The notes: generated by a model not told the origin, from the sequence alone. A stretch of 64,000 bases of DNA from Hofstenia miamia (GCA_900660155.1 CABFPE010000346.1:404829-468828); one strand, 5' to 3'; positions 20,184-33,684 are shown, numbered from the stretch's first letter. Numbers and translations are program-made.

Positions 20184-22600
20184 AATTTATCTAAAAAAAT
20201 ACTGCTGCAAGCGAAGTTCAAAGGTGCAATCCTATCCTCCCAATTGAAAGTATTTCAACATGATCAACAGTGCATCATTTTCAACAAAGCAGTATATTGT
20301 AGTATTATGATTCTTATTAATTTATTTCAAATATTCTTTTGTCACAAAAATGTCACAATGTTCATTAGAATCATGCAATAGGGCATTATGAGGTGATTTT
20401 AAAATCTCATGATTGAACGTTAGAGTAAAATAAGCAAATTACAAAATGAATTAAACTAAAGATTCTCGATAATGTATAAGATAAAGTTGTCAATAAATCA
20501 ACAGTAATTTTGTTACTGCTATTAAACAGATTTTAATTATAATTTAACTTATAGTTTTCAAAAAAGGTTGGTGGGACAACAGTGCCGCAATTCATAAGAC
20601 CGACTTCTGCTATAATAGTAATATTGTATGGGAGAATATTAGCGATATATTAAATATTTACATTTTATTTTACAAAAAAGATTCAGAGATGAAAACATGG
20701 CCACTATTACAGAGAATAAATAAATTGTTTACACACTATTTGTTTTTAAATTAATCTACTTATACTTCATACTAATAAGAACTGTTGTCTGAAATCAGAC
20801 ACTTTATAATCAACATTGTACAATTTTCAATTGTTTTGCATTTTTGTAAATATTCATTAAACAAGACCTTTGCATTCATGCCCAATATTTTCAACATTTC
20901 GTATTATTAATTAATTTTATTACATAGTCTTCTTTGAAGGACATATTAGATCCAGCTCAGCTAAATTTGGCATGAAGATCATACTAGATTATTATCAATG
21001 TTCAAGAGCGGTGGTAGTAAAGTGCGCAACATGAACGGTAATTATCAAGGTGGCGAATATTATATAGACGCTGTCAAAAGCTTAAAATCCGATACATTAA
21101 AGATTGACACGAATTATAAACCTTACTCACTACAGCATGTGATGCAATGAGCAAATATTGTGGGTTTTCTACAAATCAATTTATCACGTGTTGTCAATCT
21201 TCGACACAAGATAATAAAGTCATTTCCTTTGTATCAATATACCTAAAAAGCTGTCTCGGTCAGCCGCACAACGTGGCTCAAATTGACGAATATATCTACA
21301 ACTGCAGTGGCAAATGAGTGCAGATGAATGCAATGCAAGGAGTAATTCGTAGCAATAGTTGACAGACCAATGTGACGAGCAGTCGTGTTAGATCAAGTAA
21401 ATCGTATAGTTAAGAAAGTCCTCTAAGCCCAATGAAGTTTGCAAAATATAGAAGCACATTTTGCAAATCTCGATATTTCTACAAATAAGAAACACTTGCA
21501 TCGACGGCACACTGAACATATTTCTTATAGATAAGTTATATAGCACAACTAGCGGGGCGCAATCGGGGAGCCGAAATTTGAGGGATCTTATAATGTTTGC
21601 ACTTATGAAATTGGAATAAAATATCTTGATATAATTCTATAAGTTTGCAATACCTAATACACAAAGTGTAGCTTTGTCGCAAATGTCTTGTAACGGTCTA
21701 CCGAACATCAGAATTGCAAGTTTTTCGCAATTTCAATTACTCCTTATGTGAAAAAACAGTGGTTTCGCACTGCACGATGAATCGACGCTGATTAGCGCAC
21801 AAATTACCATGTTAAATGTCATTTCGATCTAGGAAATAGGCTTACTTGTACCCGCCTAAAGCTAAAGAAAACTGCAATGGCGATCGTTTTTTAATATCAA
21901 AGTGCGAAAACACCAAATTTGGAGAGAACACGTGATGCAAGCATTCATCGCGCTGAAATAATTATTTAATGAGTGTTACTGGATCAAAGTTCAAATAAAG
22001 AAAGTTCACGCTCAGAATTTACAATTTCTAACAAAGAGATGTAGATTACAATCAACCTCGATCATACTTCATATTCTACGTCGACCCAAACATTTTTTTA
22101 GTAAAAATGATGTTTCAGTGCAAACCAATCGACTGCAATTCGTAGATTCGACATCTTCAGCTACACTATCAGATTTCTCAGTCAGACGCTCCTGGTATTT
22201 CTTTTAAAAAGAAACGTTTAGAATGTTCATTTTTTGGGGAATTGCTTCTGAAAATATTGCTATTATACACGAATTAGTAAACCACTTTTTTAAAACTTAT
22301 ATATTTATTTATTCACAATTACTGACAACCATTTCACAACAAAAGTATATTATAATTGGTTTTCTGTTTTTCAAAATTCGTTAAAAATCTATGGTGTCAT
22401 ATTCACATCCTTCACAACATACTTGCGTTTTGTTGCATGAATCTTCAAAGACGCCGCGATATTGAGCAGTCCGCTTAGACTATTTGACGACTTTATGAAA
22501 GAGGTGGATTGGAACATCTTATCCCATTTCTGAATAGAATGAAGTGCTATAAGTGCATACGAGAAGGATCAGACGTGTTGACCTTATCTTCAATTGAACA
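20184..22600. other. Intergenic, nothing recognised
   Basis: No reading frame of useful length. The section from about 20930 to 22250 is slightly less AT-rich than its surroundings and may be an old transposon, but no motif supports that. Confidence 0.4.
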
Positions 22601-22626
22601 TTGCAGGTGCATGCATGATTTGTGCT

Positions 22627-23150
22627 TCAAAGATATGGCTTAAGTTTAATGAGACGTTCTTTATACCTTTTTAAACATAAAATCCACCACGTGCAGCTTT
22701 TTTGAAAATGTTCTAGACGCCCAATATCGGTGCTATTAGCAAACCATAATGGAGAACCATATACAAGTGATAATAAAATTAAAGCCTTATATAATTGAAG
22801 AGCTAAATCGTATTGAGCGAATATCAGATGATATATGAAAGCACCAGGAAAGATTATAGAATATATAAACTTTAACATGTTGAAATTTGTAAATTTCTGA
22901 GTTATACTAAAATACAATAAGTGTTTTGTGGGATATTAAATAATCTGATTTTTTTAGAATTGAGTTTCATTTCTTTAGAAGTAGCCCAAGTCTGCAGTAA
23001 ATACAAATCAGATTGAATATCGAAATCATTGCTAGCCAAAATTATATCATCATCAGCATAAAAAAAGAAACGTAAATATGCATTGATTTTGCAAATCATT
23101 TTTAAAAGCAAGAAAAAATGGGACCAAGGACAAAGCTTTGTTGCAACCAC
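22627..23150 (-). pseudogene. Non-LTR retrotransposon reverse transcriptase fragment
   Basis: Two adjacent minus-strand pieces. The upstream one (22902-23150) has the reverse transcriptase active-site box YADDDIILASN followed by the usual helix (LYLLQTWATSKEMKLNSKK). The downstream one (22627-22917) has the C-terminal part of jockey/R1-like LINE ORF2 proteins (LYKALILLSLVYGSPLW, then LEHFQKSCTWWIL). A frame change separates them. The endonuclease and the 5' half of the RT are missing, so it is a 5'-truncated dead copy. It lies downstream of and in the same orientation as the TUG gene and could sit in one of its introns. Confidence 0.9.
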
Positions 23151-25456
23151 TAGATGATCATTGAAAATTGATGGGAAGTTGAAGAGGACAATAGCAGCAA
23201 TGAAACATCAACAAGAGATGAATTTGAATAAGCAATAGTAACTTAATCGAATAGTATTGATACTTCCTACATTCATACGCATCATTCATCAAGCGCCTGC
23301 AATTGTGCATTAAGCCAAAATTCTATCATTAAATATTTTTATAGTAAATATAGTAAATCACTACTTGCAATTAATTACTATTAGCAAAATCTATAGTTGC
23401 ATACAAGAAAATTATAATCATTTTTTAAAATTGCAAGTGTTCAGAAACTTTGTGCCATACTCTAAATCTAGTGAACGTCTTACAAAATTATTTTTTTATG
23501 AGAACTGTATAGTGATGTAGATTATATAAAAAATCCAAGATTTCATTGGGACTCTTATGCTACAAAAATCGTTCAAACGAAATTTCAGCATAGATTTACG
23601 TATTTCACAAGACAAAACGTATTTATATTTGTATTCTTGTACATACAAACGAGGATTTTCCGTCCTTCAAATCTACGCAATCTTGTACAGACATTGGCTT
23701 CCTAAGAATAGGCAAGGGCATGAGCGGCTTATAGACAGGTTTAAATGAAAATTTGTAGCTTCTTACCACCCGTCTGCGTAACCGGGGTTCCTTGACTATT
23801 ACGAATCAATAGCGCATGAAGGATCAATGGCGATATTTCGCGTCTCAAACCATTTTTCTTACGATTACGCCTACACTAGAATCAGGAAGACAACGAAGAA
23901 AAGGACAACCAGTCTGATAATGATGAGCTTGATAACATTCCCAATTGGTAATCATATATCCAAATACTGATTCTGAAGCTAAGCTTTCTTATTGATATTT
24001 AATTCAGAAGTCAATTGGGACCTCTTCGAATCGCGTTGTCCAGATCTACAACAAGGAAACATTTATCTCTTTTAAGGACGTTAATCCGCCTGTGGTTAAA
24101 CATTTCCAAATACAAATGACATTTTCCTAAGACGCTTACAACTAACTTAAGTTTATATCTTATTGGGTTTGTACATTTTCGCCAACCCAATTCTCAAATG
24201 GTGAAAAATCATCAATCAGAAACCAAATACGTACAAAGAAAATGACAAATACAAAGAAACAATTTCCAGCAAAAATGATGCGAGTACTACTTTGCTTCTG
24301 AAGGAGTCTTTAATAAAGTTTTAGAAAATTCTTTTTTAAACATTTTTAAGACAATATGTGGAACCTTTAGTTTTTATGTGTACTACATTACTCCTCAAAG
24401 TAGAATGTCCTTTATTAATAATTGAATATTCTGGTAAATATTAATCATGTGGCAGCAGGTTCTTACTAAATGTATCACAAAATTTGAAGGTGAGAAGTTG
24501 AAATTCCGAATTTGATGCCAAAGAGGAAATGGAATATGAAAGAATGCCCACTGCAAATTTATGCCTTGGAAAGTGAATAGGATTTATGAAGTATCAAAAT
24601 AGAATGCATGCATGCAATTGCTGATGATAATTCACAGACAAGCAAACAACAGATGCAAATGTTGTAGTCATTTTGCAAAAGTTAAAGATGATTCGTTTTT
24701 GCCTGAAATTAAAAAATAGAAACGGGCTGGTTCGCCCATTCAATTTTACATTTTCCTTATCAATTTGTATAAGGAACGTAGTATTTAAGAATATTTTCAC
24801 AGAAATTTCTTAAAAATCCCAATACCAGAAGAACACTAATTTTTTATTAACAGTTCTTAATGAAACACATATTACAAACTACAAGTGCACTAACAAAATC
24901 TTAGTTAGTTGTAACATTTTTTAGACGATGGTTTTAAACTTATTAAAAATTAACATAGAAATATATAATTCTTGTAGTTTATTTAATTTGTTTTTTATTA
25001 CATTATAAGTTAGCATTTAATAAGTATGAAAAACTCAATTTTACTAATTTGAAATGTTACCATCACTTCTGCATATCGGAATTTCGTAGTTAGGCCTTGT
25101 TGTTAAGAACGGCCTTCTTATTCCCAGGACATTAAAACTAGCAGATGTCTGCAAATTTACTGTTAGCCCCCCCCCACTTGTTAATTTTTCGATTTTTTTC
25201 CAACCACCGGACCTTGTGTAATATTCAAAAAATGTTGTTTTATCAATTTCTGAGTTAATGGGGGAAATTTCCTCTTTTTCGAAATTCCAACCCCCCGTTT
25301 ATTCGGCATCTAAAAGTAACGGGTTACAATTGTTCTCGTAAACATGACAAAAGACAAAATTCACAAGTTGTGACGATGTTGCATCATATTCAGCGATTTA
25401 CAATATCTTGCAGTTGCTTAAATGAGTTATCTAATTAATGGAAACAAGCTATCTAG
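23151..25456. other. Intergenic or intronic, nothing firm
   Basis: No recognised gene. A stretch at 24008-24135 after TTCAG reads as an open peptide (KSIGTSSNRVVQIYNKETF), which could be an exon remnant. Near 25160-25300 there is an odd C/G-run segment (nine C, later GGGGG and CCCCCC). The UBX-domain exons expected for the TUG gene were looked for on the minus strand here and not seen. Confidence 0.35.
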
Positions 25457-25469
25457 CTATGGAAATTTA

Positions 25470-25490
25470 CAAATATACACATACATATAC

Positions 25491-25533
<43 letters not shown>

Positions 25534-25640
25534 TGATTTGTAATAAAGTTTTCACATATATTGGTGCTTTGTAACGCTCACCACATATATTGGTGTTATG
25601 TAACCATATATATATATATATATATATATAGATATATTCA
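25470..25640. repeat. TA-rich microsatellite block
   Basis: (ACATAT)n and (TA)n runs at about 25478-25530 and 25604-25632 enclose three imperfect copies of ATATTGGTG-TTTGTAA. Typical low-complexity tandem DNA. The reading frames across it are artefacts. Confidence 0.9.
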
Positions 25641-25853
25641 TGGAAATAATGCATGGAATAAAGTTATAAATCAACGCTCTTTACGATCTTGCAATCTAGA
25701 CCTCCAAGCATCCAATCACTTCACATTATTCCTTCAAAAACGCATACTGCACTAAGAAGACTTAATTTGTTAGTGCATTGATTGGCGTCGTTCCTTTGCT
25801 TCTCAATACGCTAGGCAAACGCTTCCTATCGGAAATTTGAACATAGATAATTA

Positions 25854-26408
25854 TTAAGAAACAAGAGGGCTACTATATGTGCCAGAGTTCTTCGCGTTTA
25901 TGACAGACAATACAAGTTTTTCGGCAACGAGGGCAGTCACAGGAGATGAAGTGGGAACAAATGGATGAGTAAGCAAAGCGAGAGAACAGATCAATGCAGA
26001 GGAAAGACGGGAGATCCTTCTTGAAGGGCGAGGGCGAAAAAAGTCAATAACAGTTGGACGTTTGAGAGTCAGGAGGGAATTGGCAGAAGCACACGCACAA
26101 TTACAAACAAGTGAAGGGTTGCGATGTTTGTTGAGATGGCGAACAGAAAACGTGAGAACACCATCAGAGCGAGTAGAATGGTAATTCAAGAATGTTAAAA
26201 AATCAAATGGATCAAGGTCCAGATTGAACAGGAGGGGATCACAGGCATGAAAGTGAAGTGACAGCGAGAGAGTGGAGAATTTGAGAAGAGCATCTTTTAT
26301 GGTAAGGGAGAAAACCATTTGAAAGCACGTTTCTTGAACCGTTCCATGGAATGGAACAAGACAGGAGACGGCCACTAACAGGGAGAAGAACGGATAGGAA
26401 TAGCACAA
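25854..26408. other. GC- and purine-rich island with long open frames on both strands
   Basis: About 550 bp distinctly richer in G and C than its surroundings, strongly purine-rich on the plus strand. The minus strand is open for 184 codons (low-complexity Ser/Leu/Phe-rich) and the plus strand has an open stretch of about 70 codons rich in Arg/Glu (for example AREQINAEERREILLEGRGR). Neither looks like a known family. The bias alone can remove stop codons, so neither is called as a gene. It may be a fragment of an unfamiliar transposon or a recent insertion. Confidence 0.4.
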
Positions 26409-26928
26409 AGAATGGATTTGATTTAAATCATTAAATTAATCCTGTATCTACATATGCATTACATGCAAGATCAACGGTATAATTTAAAAGATATCTCGGT
26501 TAATCAATAAATTGAAGAAAATTTAAAGGCATGACATGTTTAAAACAAGCGTTATGCTAAATCAACCAATGCATCAAAGAAGATGGATATTAATTTTGAA
26601 ACACTATGATTTTATTTGTAGTTATTTTTTGCTAGTTATCATGTTTCTTTAAAATATTAGCCAAAAATGTTTTAGGGGCCTCTGTATCTTTAGAGGTAAC
26701 CACAAATGAAAGACCAAACACTTAAAAGTTGCTGCGAAAACGAAATTTACAGTTTAACAGATTTTAAATAGCAAAGTTACCTAAAATCTAACATTATTTA
26801 AATGCAGTATGATGTAACAATTGATGAAAAACATTAGCAGGAACAATAACAAAATAAATTGAAATAATTGCAAATATATTATAACACTACCTAGCGTCAT
26901 ACATTTTAAAACATTGTAATAAAATAAC

Positions 26929-28052
26929 CTTCAGCCGTTCTTTTAACTTTTTAGTTAGCAGCGGAGCCTCCACAAGTTGGTCGACTTCTGCTCTTCGCTG
27001 TTTTAATAATAACGCTACGTCTTCAGCAGTCAATTCGAAAAACGAATCATCAATATCATCCAAGGGTTCAGATAAATTACTATCAGCAATACAGAAAACA
27101 ACTTGACGTCTATCAACAATATCAACCTCATTTTCTTCTTCCAATATCTCTTCCTCATTAGTTTCTAGATTTGAAATTAAATCTGTGGGCTCTGGGAATT
27201 TGAAATTTGAAAAATCTGGTTGTACAGGTAGATCTTCAGGCGCAAGTGATATTGACATTGGAAGCTAGAAAATAAATTATTTTTGTACAAAATCAAATCT
27301 TGAAATTTTCTAAGTTCTAAGAATGTGTACAAAAAAATTTCTAACGGGCAGAAATCCCTAAGAAAATATTAAAACCAATAAAAACATTTTTTTCGAAAAG
27401 AAACGAATTAGTATTTAGCATGCAATACAGCTAAATACAAATCTAAGCCAATTTGTGAAGCATTCGGAATTGACATAATTATCAAAAATATATTTAGCGA
27501 TACATGGAATTACTATAAATACATACAAAAGAATTATAAAAATAAAAAAGTTGTTTTTGAAAATTAGCCTTGAGCAAAAAGTTCGCGTGAAATTTATTTA
27601 AACTAACCACATACATGTATTACCTGATCGGCTAATGAACTGGATACTTCATGTGAGTGATTGTTACTGTGAGAATCAAGTACTTCTCTCGGCGATGAGT
27701 CAGCGATGGAAGGCGTATACTTAATTGCGGATGTAGATGGCTCACAACTTCCACTCGGCAATCCAACATTTCTCTCAATAGGTGCATCAGTTGATTCTTT
27801 ACTCTGTTTAGTTTCTTGAATTTTCTAAAATGAAAATTTATATGATATGCAAGTATTCAACAGTGTCTAGTGTGTGATTATTAAATTATTTTCCAAAAGC
27901 AATACTCTTACAAAATAAATACAATTAAATACAGCTGAAAATTTCTTACAGAAAAATCTTTTTAGTAATGTAAGTTTGGCAATGAGCTGTGCTACTTAAA
28001 ATGAAATATGAAAATGTATAACATCGCACTTCAAAAGCGAACAACAAATCTT

Positions 28053-28093
<41 letters not shown>

Positions 28094-29451
28094 TTATGAA
28101 ATGTAATGAAAAACTACCAGAGCAATTGGTGTGTCTTCTTGAGATGCCTTTTTCTCAGATGTAACATGAGATAATCGAAAAAGACCTCTACCACGACCCA
28201 ACCCCGCCATTTCCAATGTAGTTGATTTTAAAATTGATAATCCAGTAAAATGATTGTTCAAATGTTCTAAGTTAGGAAATAAATTTTCATCATGAGACAA
28301 TATCTGTAAATCTGTATGAAGATTTTGAAAGGATTCCAATAGGTCAAACAACGTCATCTAAAGCAACAAATTTAAAACAGACTAATTTTTAACAGTCAAT
28401 GGTTCTTTTCATTGAAATATGACATGTATTATAATGCAAATATTAACTATACTGCTGTCATGTGTCAATTCACATTAATTCACTAAATTTTCAAAATTGA
28501 CTTTTTCTGAAAATCTGATGCTTTACTAATTTTACATCATTCTCGCAATAATATTTTATGGGTGGTTTATTTGTGATTGGAAGAACACAGCATCGCTTTT
28601 TGCACTTGAAATAACCAGTAAAAACAGCAATTCTACTTTTTTCACTGAATTACTGTGTTTTGTCAGAATAAAACAGTGTAGTAATTTAACTACATAGTTA
28701 ACAAAGTGACTTCGTAGAAACTTATCATAAATATTGTTTCCTTGAATGCAGTTAGATAGCTTGTGTCACTTACGAGCATAGAGTGAAAAACAAAAGAATT
28801 ACACCGTCTTAATAATGACACGTGTATTAAAGTCTCACACTTGCACCAATTACACACTTGAAGACTTAGAGAAATATTCAGTTCAAGCAGAGCAACTGTT
28901 ATGACCTTTCTGCATAGCCTGCATCAATAAATAGGTCAAAATTTGAATTAGCATCTATTCAGAATATTTTATCTTAAACAATGTAACACATCTAATTGTG
29001 TAATACATATACAGAACTTTTGGTAACTGTGATTGATAACACTGGCTAGATACTAGCGGAACATTGAGTAGCTTGGTGAACCAGAAAAATTGCTGTGCAA
29101 TTATGAGATACTTAGTAATATAAAAAAACACTTTAATAAACATACATTTGAAAGAATCTTTGCTGAGAATCGACGACCATCTGCAAGAACGAGTACAACT
29201 TCAACATTCTGGGAAACACGTGGATTCTCAAGTTCAGCCATGTCAAGCGTAGAGCGATTGGGGATGCCAAGCAGGCGAAATGGAACAAATAAATCTATTA
29301 ACTTTGATCGGTAAGTCAGTCCGTAATTTGAAGGATTTAAACCATACTGCTGAGAAACATTTATTAAGGATGATAACAAAGTGGTGTTGGCATTTGGAAT
29401 AGTGACAGTCTTACGACGGCTATGTGGAGTAAGAATAATTATTACTGGCAT
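26929..29451 (-). CDS. Aspscr1: TUG/ASPSCR1 homologue, four 5' exons (partial)
   Basis: Exons 29146-29451, 28118-28357, 27624-27824 and about 26929-27264, joined by GT-AG introns all in phase 0, give about 361 residues. Exon 1 is the N-terminal ubiquitin-like fold of TUG (starts MPVIIILTPHSRRKTVTI, with NPSNYGLTYRSKLIDL). Exon 2 continues as in TUG (TLFDLLESF, then TTLEMAGLGRGRGLFRL). Exon 3 is a polar linker. Exon 4 has the family motif SFFELTAEDVALLLKQ followed by EAPLLTKKLKERLK. TUG binds p97/VCP through a C-terminal UBX domain and tethers vesicles in the early secretory pathway. That UBX half was not found to the left. The exon 4 end is uncertain: donor AAG|GTTATT after 26929, or GCTAG|GTAGTG after 26891. 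A LINE fragment at 22.6-23.2 kb lies downstream. Confidence 0.85.
28056..28089. repeat. (TA)n microsatellite in TUG intron
   Basis: A run of TA dinucleotides within the intron between the second and third TUG exons. No function inferred. Confidence 0.9.
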
Positions 29452-30195
29452 TGAAAGAACTAAATCATAGTTATAGTAAAATAATTATAAAATTATAATA
29501 CATTACCATAATTTAAACTACATTAAAAAAGTACACATTCAATAAAAACTGCTAAATACTACTGCAATACTACTCTATAGTAGAGGTGCAACAGTCACAA
29601 AGCACACGGATCCAGAGCCAAAACTAACCAGAAAGTTCGGATAGACTATAGGAAAACTTAACAATTATTTTTAACAAGCCATCAAATTTAAATATTTTCA
29701 AAATGAAAAAAAAATAAAAAATCACAATATTTGTGGAAATAAATTCTAAAACAATATGTGGATATATTATGCAAAGATTATAAGATACCACTCAATGTTG
29801 TATCTGATAAGTGAGCTACGATTAATGATAACAATATTTAACTTATTAAAAAGCAATGAATAATATTCAATAAACCATTTATGAATAAATGCATTTTTAT
29901 TATAAAATAGGTTCATCTATATGGTATACACTTCAAAATCTTGTGAATTTAAAAGTGATAGAAAACAGTTTGACTAAAAATGCGTATTTAGCTGTGACAT
30001 ATGATTAAAAATTTTTAAAGATTTACACGCACCTGGTATCAAGTACCTATGAGACTAGCTAAAATACATCAAAGACATAGAATACCAGATAAATGAAGGA
30101 AGCATTAAAGAAATTAAGAACCTTGTTAATAAGAGCATGAGTAAGACAAATATGAAAGTTAGAATGAGTGACAACTCACTCTATGTATGCCTTCA
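29452..30195. other. TUG upstream region and intergenic DNA
   Basis: The TUG start codon at 29449-29451 has no splice acceptor before it, so the 5' UTR and promoter probably lie just to the right. AT-rich, with no other feature recognised. Confidence 0.4.
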
Positions 30196-30238
30196 GCGGC
30201 TAAATAAAGTCATTGATTATTATTATTATTATTACTAA
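30196..30238 (+). repeat. LINE 3' tail with (ATT)n
   Basis: GCGGCTAAATAAAGTCATT followed by an ATT repeat, the typical 3' end of I- or jockey-like LINEs with a trinucleotide tail. The same sequence occurs at 39628-39660. Only the tail is recognisable here. Confidence 0.7.
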
Positions 30239-30239
30239 G

Positions 30240-32210
30240 CGAAGAACTAGAAGACAACAGCAACCTTCACAGACTTCTACAAGAACCTCTATGCAGGAAA
30301 CGCATCAGAAAAAAATACCATTGAATTGAATTTCTCACAAATAAACGAGGAGGAAAGAAATGATTTAGAAATTCAAATCAGCCATTCTGAGATTAATTCC
30401 GTAATTGACTAGCTGAAGAACAGTCCTGGAAAGTTTAGTTTAAACTCAAAATTACATCAACATTTCAAACCATGCTTATACCGTACATAAAATTACTTAT
30501 TGATTCAATTCTGGTACACGGTAAAATTCCATGTCAAATGCTATAATTAAACTAATACTGAAAAAGACTGCGCCCTTGAACAGCCAAAATCTTGGCGCTC
30601 CATCTGTTAATTAATTATATAAAAATAGTTTCACATATATTAAATGCTAGATTTTGCAACTTAATGAAAAAATACGTCTATGCTACACAAACAGGATTTA
30701 TAAAGGGTCACCAAAGTTGACTTAATATAAGTACACTCCAACTTATAATTGATTCATGTCGTGCTTCAGCCACAAGCCTTGCTATACTAAACATTGATTT
30801 TAATAAGGCGTATGATTTTCTGGGTCATGCTTACCAGTTTCATGTGCTTGATAAAATGGGAATTCCCTTACAAATAACTAAACTTATTAAAGCCATGTAT
30901 AGTAATAATCTTTCATTATAATTAATGGCTTCTTGACATAGAAAGGGAGTGAGACAACAATGGATGCTCCTTGTCATGTGTGCTATTTAATTTAGCAATT
31001 GAACCATTCCTGAGGGCAATAAGTAACAATAGAGAAACTAAGGCGTATAAGCGCAATAAAATTGAAATCAAATATTTAGCATATGCTGATGATATAACTT
31101 TCATTTTAAATAGTTCTTCAAGCTTAAATAAACTATCTAAAAATATAATCGATTTCGGCAAGACCAGCGGTTTAACGATGAACAAGAAAGAGTCAATCTA
31201 CTCCGGACTGGGAAGAGCAATACACTGGAACACGGACTGCTCAGTAAATCATAGCGTAATGAATTTGTTAGGTATCAAGCTAGGTTTAAAAGAACAAATG
31301 AATTTTGATATGCATGCCTTTGTAAAGGAAAATCAACTGCTAATTAATTTTATAGGAAACAGGAAAATCTTATATGGTAAATTAAAAGCGTTGAACGTCT
31401 TTTTATTGAGTAAAATAATGTATGTATTGCAGTAGTTCCCGCAGATATAGGTAAGTAATGTATTGCAGCTACAGAAGAGGCGGGATCCAGTTTGGTAACA
31501 TTTAATATCTACAAACATCGTATAAAATTAACATCATTAGCATAATTTTAAACTGTAGGCGGCACCCACTTTATGGTCCATGTTCAGACATAGTTAAAGA
31601 CTCCACGGCAAGAAAAGATCTGCTCGACATGGTCTGTAATATAACAATTCCTAAATTTTTAAAACACAAATTCCATTCCTTGCGAATATCTTAAAATTAT
31701 TATAGGGAATGAAATTCAAGCTGAACCAAACAATTGCAGTGCGGAACTGCCAGATTTGATATCAAACTCAAAATTTTTTAGAGGTAGTGTCTATCTAAGT
31801 AACGATATGCCTTCTACACGTTTGTGCAAATTTTTAATATAGAAAAGAAATAATATATTGGAGTTTAAACCAAAATCAAAGGGTACAATTTTAGCAAATT
31901 TTGTGCTTCCTTGGACAACCAAGCATCAAAAACTCTATCGAAAATGCTGCAGCATATTGCGAGATCACTCAAGACATCATCCTAAAAATTTTAAATAAAA
32001 TCAGGCAAGAACAGTGCAGACCATATTATAAAACACTTATGTATAAGGTGGTGCTAAACAATCAAGAGACAAATTTTTCTTCTCCAGGTTCATTGACACT
32101 CCTTTATGCAGACTCTGTCATCAGTCAAATGAGAACCCAAAACAACTCACCTTTGAGTGTCATAGACGAACTAATGTATAGCCTGGAGACTTCAATAACA
32201 TGAGAGACTT
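30240..32210 (+). pseudogene. L1-like non-LTR retrotransposon ORF2, decayed
   Basis: Pieces in order: the region before the RT core (FYKNLYAGNASE near 30275; NFSQINEEERNDLEI), then GFIKGHQS near 30690, RT box A as LNIDFNKAYDFL near 30790, the GVRQ box near 30946, then a frame at 30971-31435 with CVLFNLAIEPF and the catalytic YADDITFIL, then SGLTMNKKES. A last piece at 31901-32203 fits the C-terminal region. This order and the wording of boxes A and C suit the L1/Tx1 group better than jockey. There are many stops and frameshifts, so the element is dead. The endonuclease domain is not visible. Confidence 0.88.
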
Positions 32211-33330
32211 ATTAACAACTAAAAATTTTAGAGCATTGATTACGTATATTATAAAATCAATCGCATCACCAAGAGATTTTTAAAGTGTTTTATTTTCATT
32301 GTACGTATATTTTATTAACCAAGCCTTTTAAGATACCTGTTCATTCGTTGGTTCTTTATCCGCCTCTTTTATCTAAGTATTTGTGTGTAAATAGTTTCCA
32401 TCATAGGTTTAGTTCTGTGTGGAGTTCTTAGTACTGTGATGAAAAGGACTGCTTGGACACTGCAAAGAGCTTTGGAAATATTAGAATCCAAAAAAGAGAA
32501 TCAGTCCTTATTCTGAGGACAATTTGTGTAAAAAAAGTATCAAGCACCATAAGTAATGAATTTTAAGGAAATATCAAAAACGCATAATAAAGCCTTCAAT
32601 CCTTTAATTCATAAATTATTTATTTTGATGATGTAGAAATTCAACTAAAATTATTGAAGAAATCTAGGAAAAATCACACTTTAGTCAAGCGTATATGCCT
32701 AGAACGATTCTTTGTTGTCATGTAGAAATATATACCAAATGGTTGGGGAAAGTTACAAAGTAGATTTTATCTTTTCCTAAATCCACAATCTGTACAAGAC
32801 TAAGTATGTTTTGTAATAGTGTAGTAGTAGGAACAAGATGACAAATTTTTTTTATGAAGAGATATGGCATGAAAATGAAAATATAATTTTTGAGGTTTGT
32901 CATCCCAAGGTATTATATCTATGTTCTCCCAGTGCATTCTTAGAGTAAAAAAATACTACTGTACAGTATTTTTATAATTGAGTAAAACATTTAAAGTAAC
33001 CAACTATTCAATGTAACTTGAACCAATGCATTCTTGTTCATGAAGTGTATTTAGGATTTTGAAATGGTGTAAGGAGAAAACAAACAATAGTTTAGAGTAA
33101 CAAACTAAGACAAATGCAACAAAATACACAAAAATTTGGCCGGACAATAGGGCGTAAATATATAAACACTGAAGAATATAAAACAAAAAAACTTTTAAAA
33201 CTAGTTGCATATTACGAAAAAAATTAACATACAAATGCACTTAAGGGCAGATCCATAAATTTATTATTCAACTCTAAACAAATTGAATTTTCAAGGGAAT
33301 CAGTTTTAGATTTTAGAACAAAATTAAGCA
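32211..33330. other. Intergenic, nothing recognised
   Basis: AT-rich DNA between the LINE ruin and the gypsy remnant. Its right part may belong to the outer portion of the gypsy 3' LTR, whose end I could not fix. Confidence 0.35.
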
Positions 33331-33640
33331 TGAAAATCAATATTTACATAAATTACGAGAAAATAAATTCCTAAACAGCGACATGTAAACTGTCGAACAA
33401 GCTGCCTACAAGAATCAGAGAGAAAAGAAACAAAAATGTAAAAATACTTAAAATATGACCTACTGGCAAAGCAAGATTACACGCTATTACGTTAGTCTTC
33501 TATCTTGTAATCTACTACAAAACCAAGCAGCCAACACGTAAAATCATTTAATTATCAATAACGATTCCCGCAAAATCTGGTTAAAAACATGCCTGCCAAA
33601 CAAAAGCAAACATTAACAAATATTTAACATATCGCTACAC

Positions 33641-33667
33641 AGGACATAGTATAACATCCCTCCCCCT
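33641..33667 (-). other. Polypurine tract and 3' LTR start of gypsy element
   Basis: On the minus strand AGGGGGAGGGA (33667-33657) is followed directly by TGTTATACTATGTCCT, the expected plus-strand priming site and LTR boundary. The same 16 bases recur at the 5' edge (35143-35158), which supports the boundary. Confidence 0.75.
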
Positions 33668-33684
33668 AAATTCGGGGGCTACCA

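Noticed and set aside
25457-25755. Tyr/Ile repeat frames on both strands
   Set aside because: Translations of the TA/ATAC microsatellite.
25854-26408. 184-codon minus-strand frame as a protein-coding gene
   Set aside because: Ser/Leu/Phe-rich low-complexity translation explained by the purine bias of the opposite strand, with no splice or family signal.
30922-31185. 87-codon minus-strand frame
   Set aside because: Antisense shadow of the YADD-containing LINE frame on the plus strand.
33330-33656. A full 3' LTR with defined outer end for the gypsy element
   Set aside because: Several TG-starting candidates exist (for example near 33335), but none has a flanking duplication matching the bases outside 35158, so only the inner boundary is reported.
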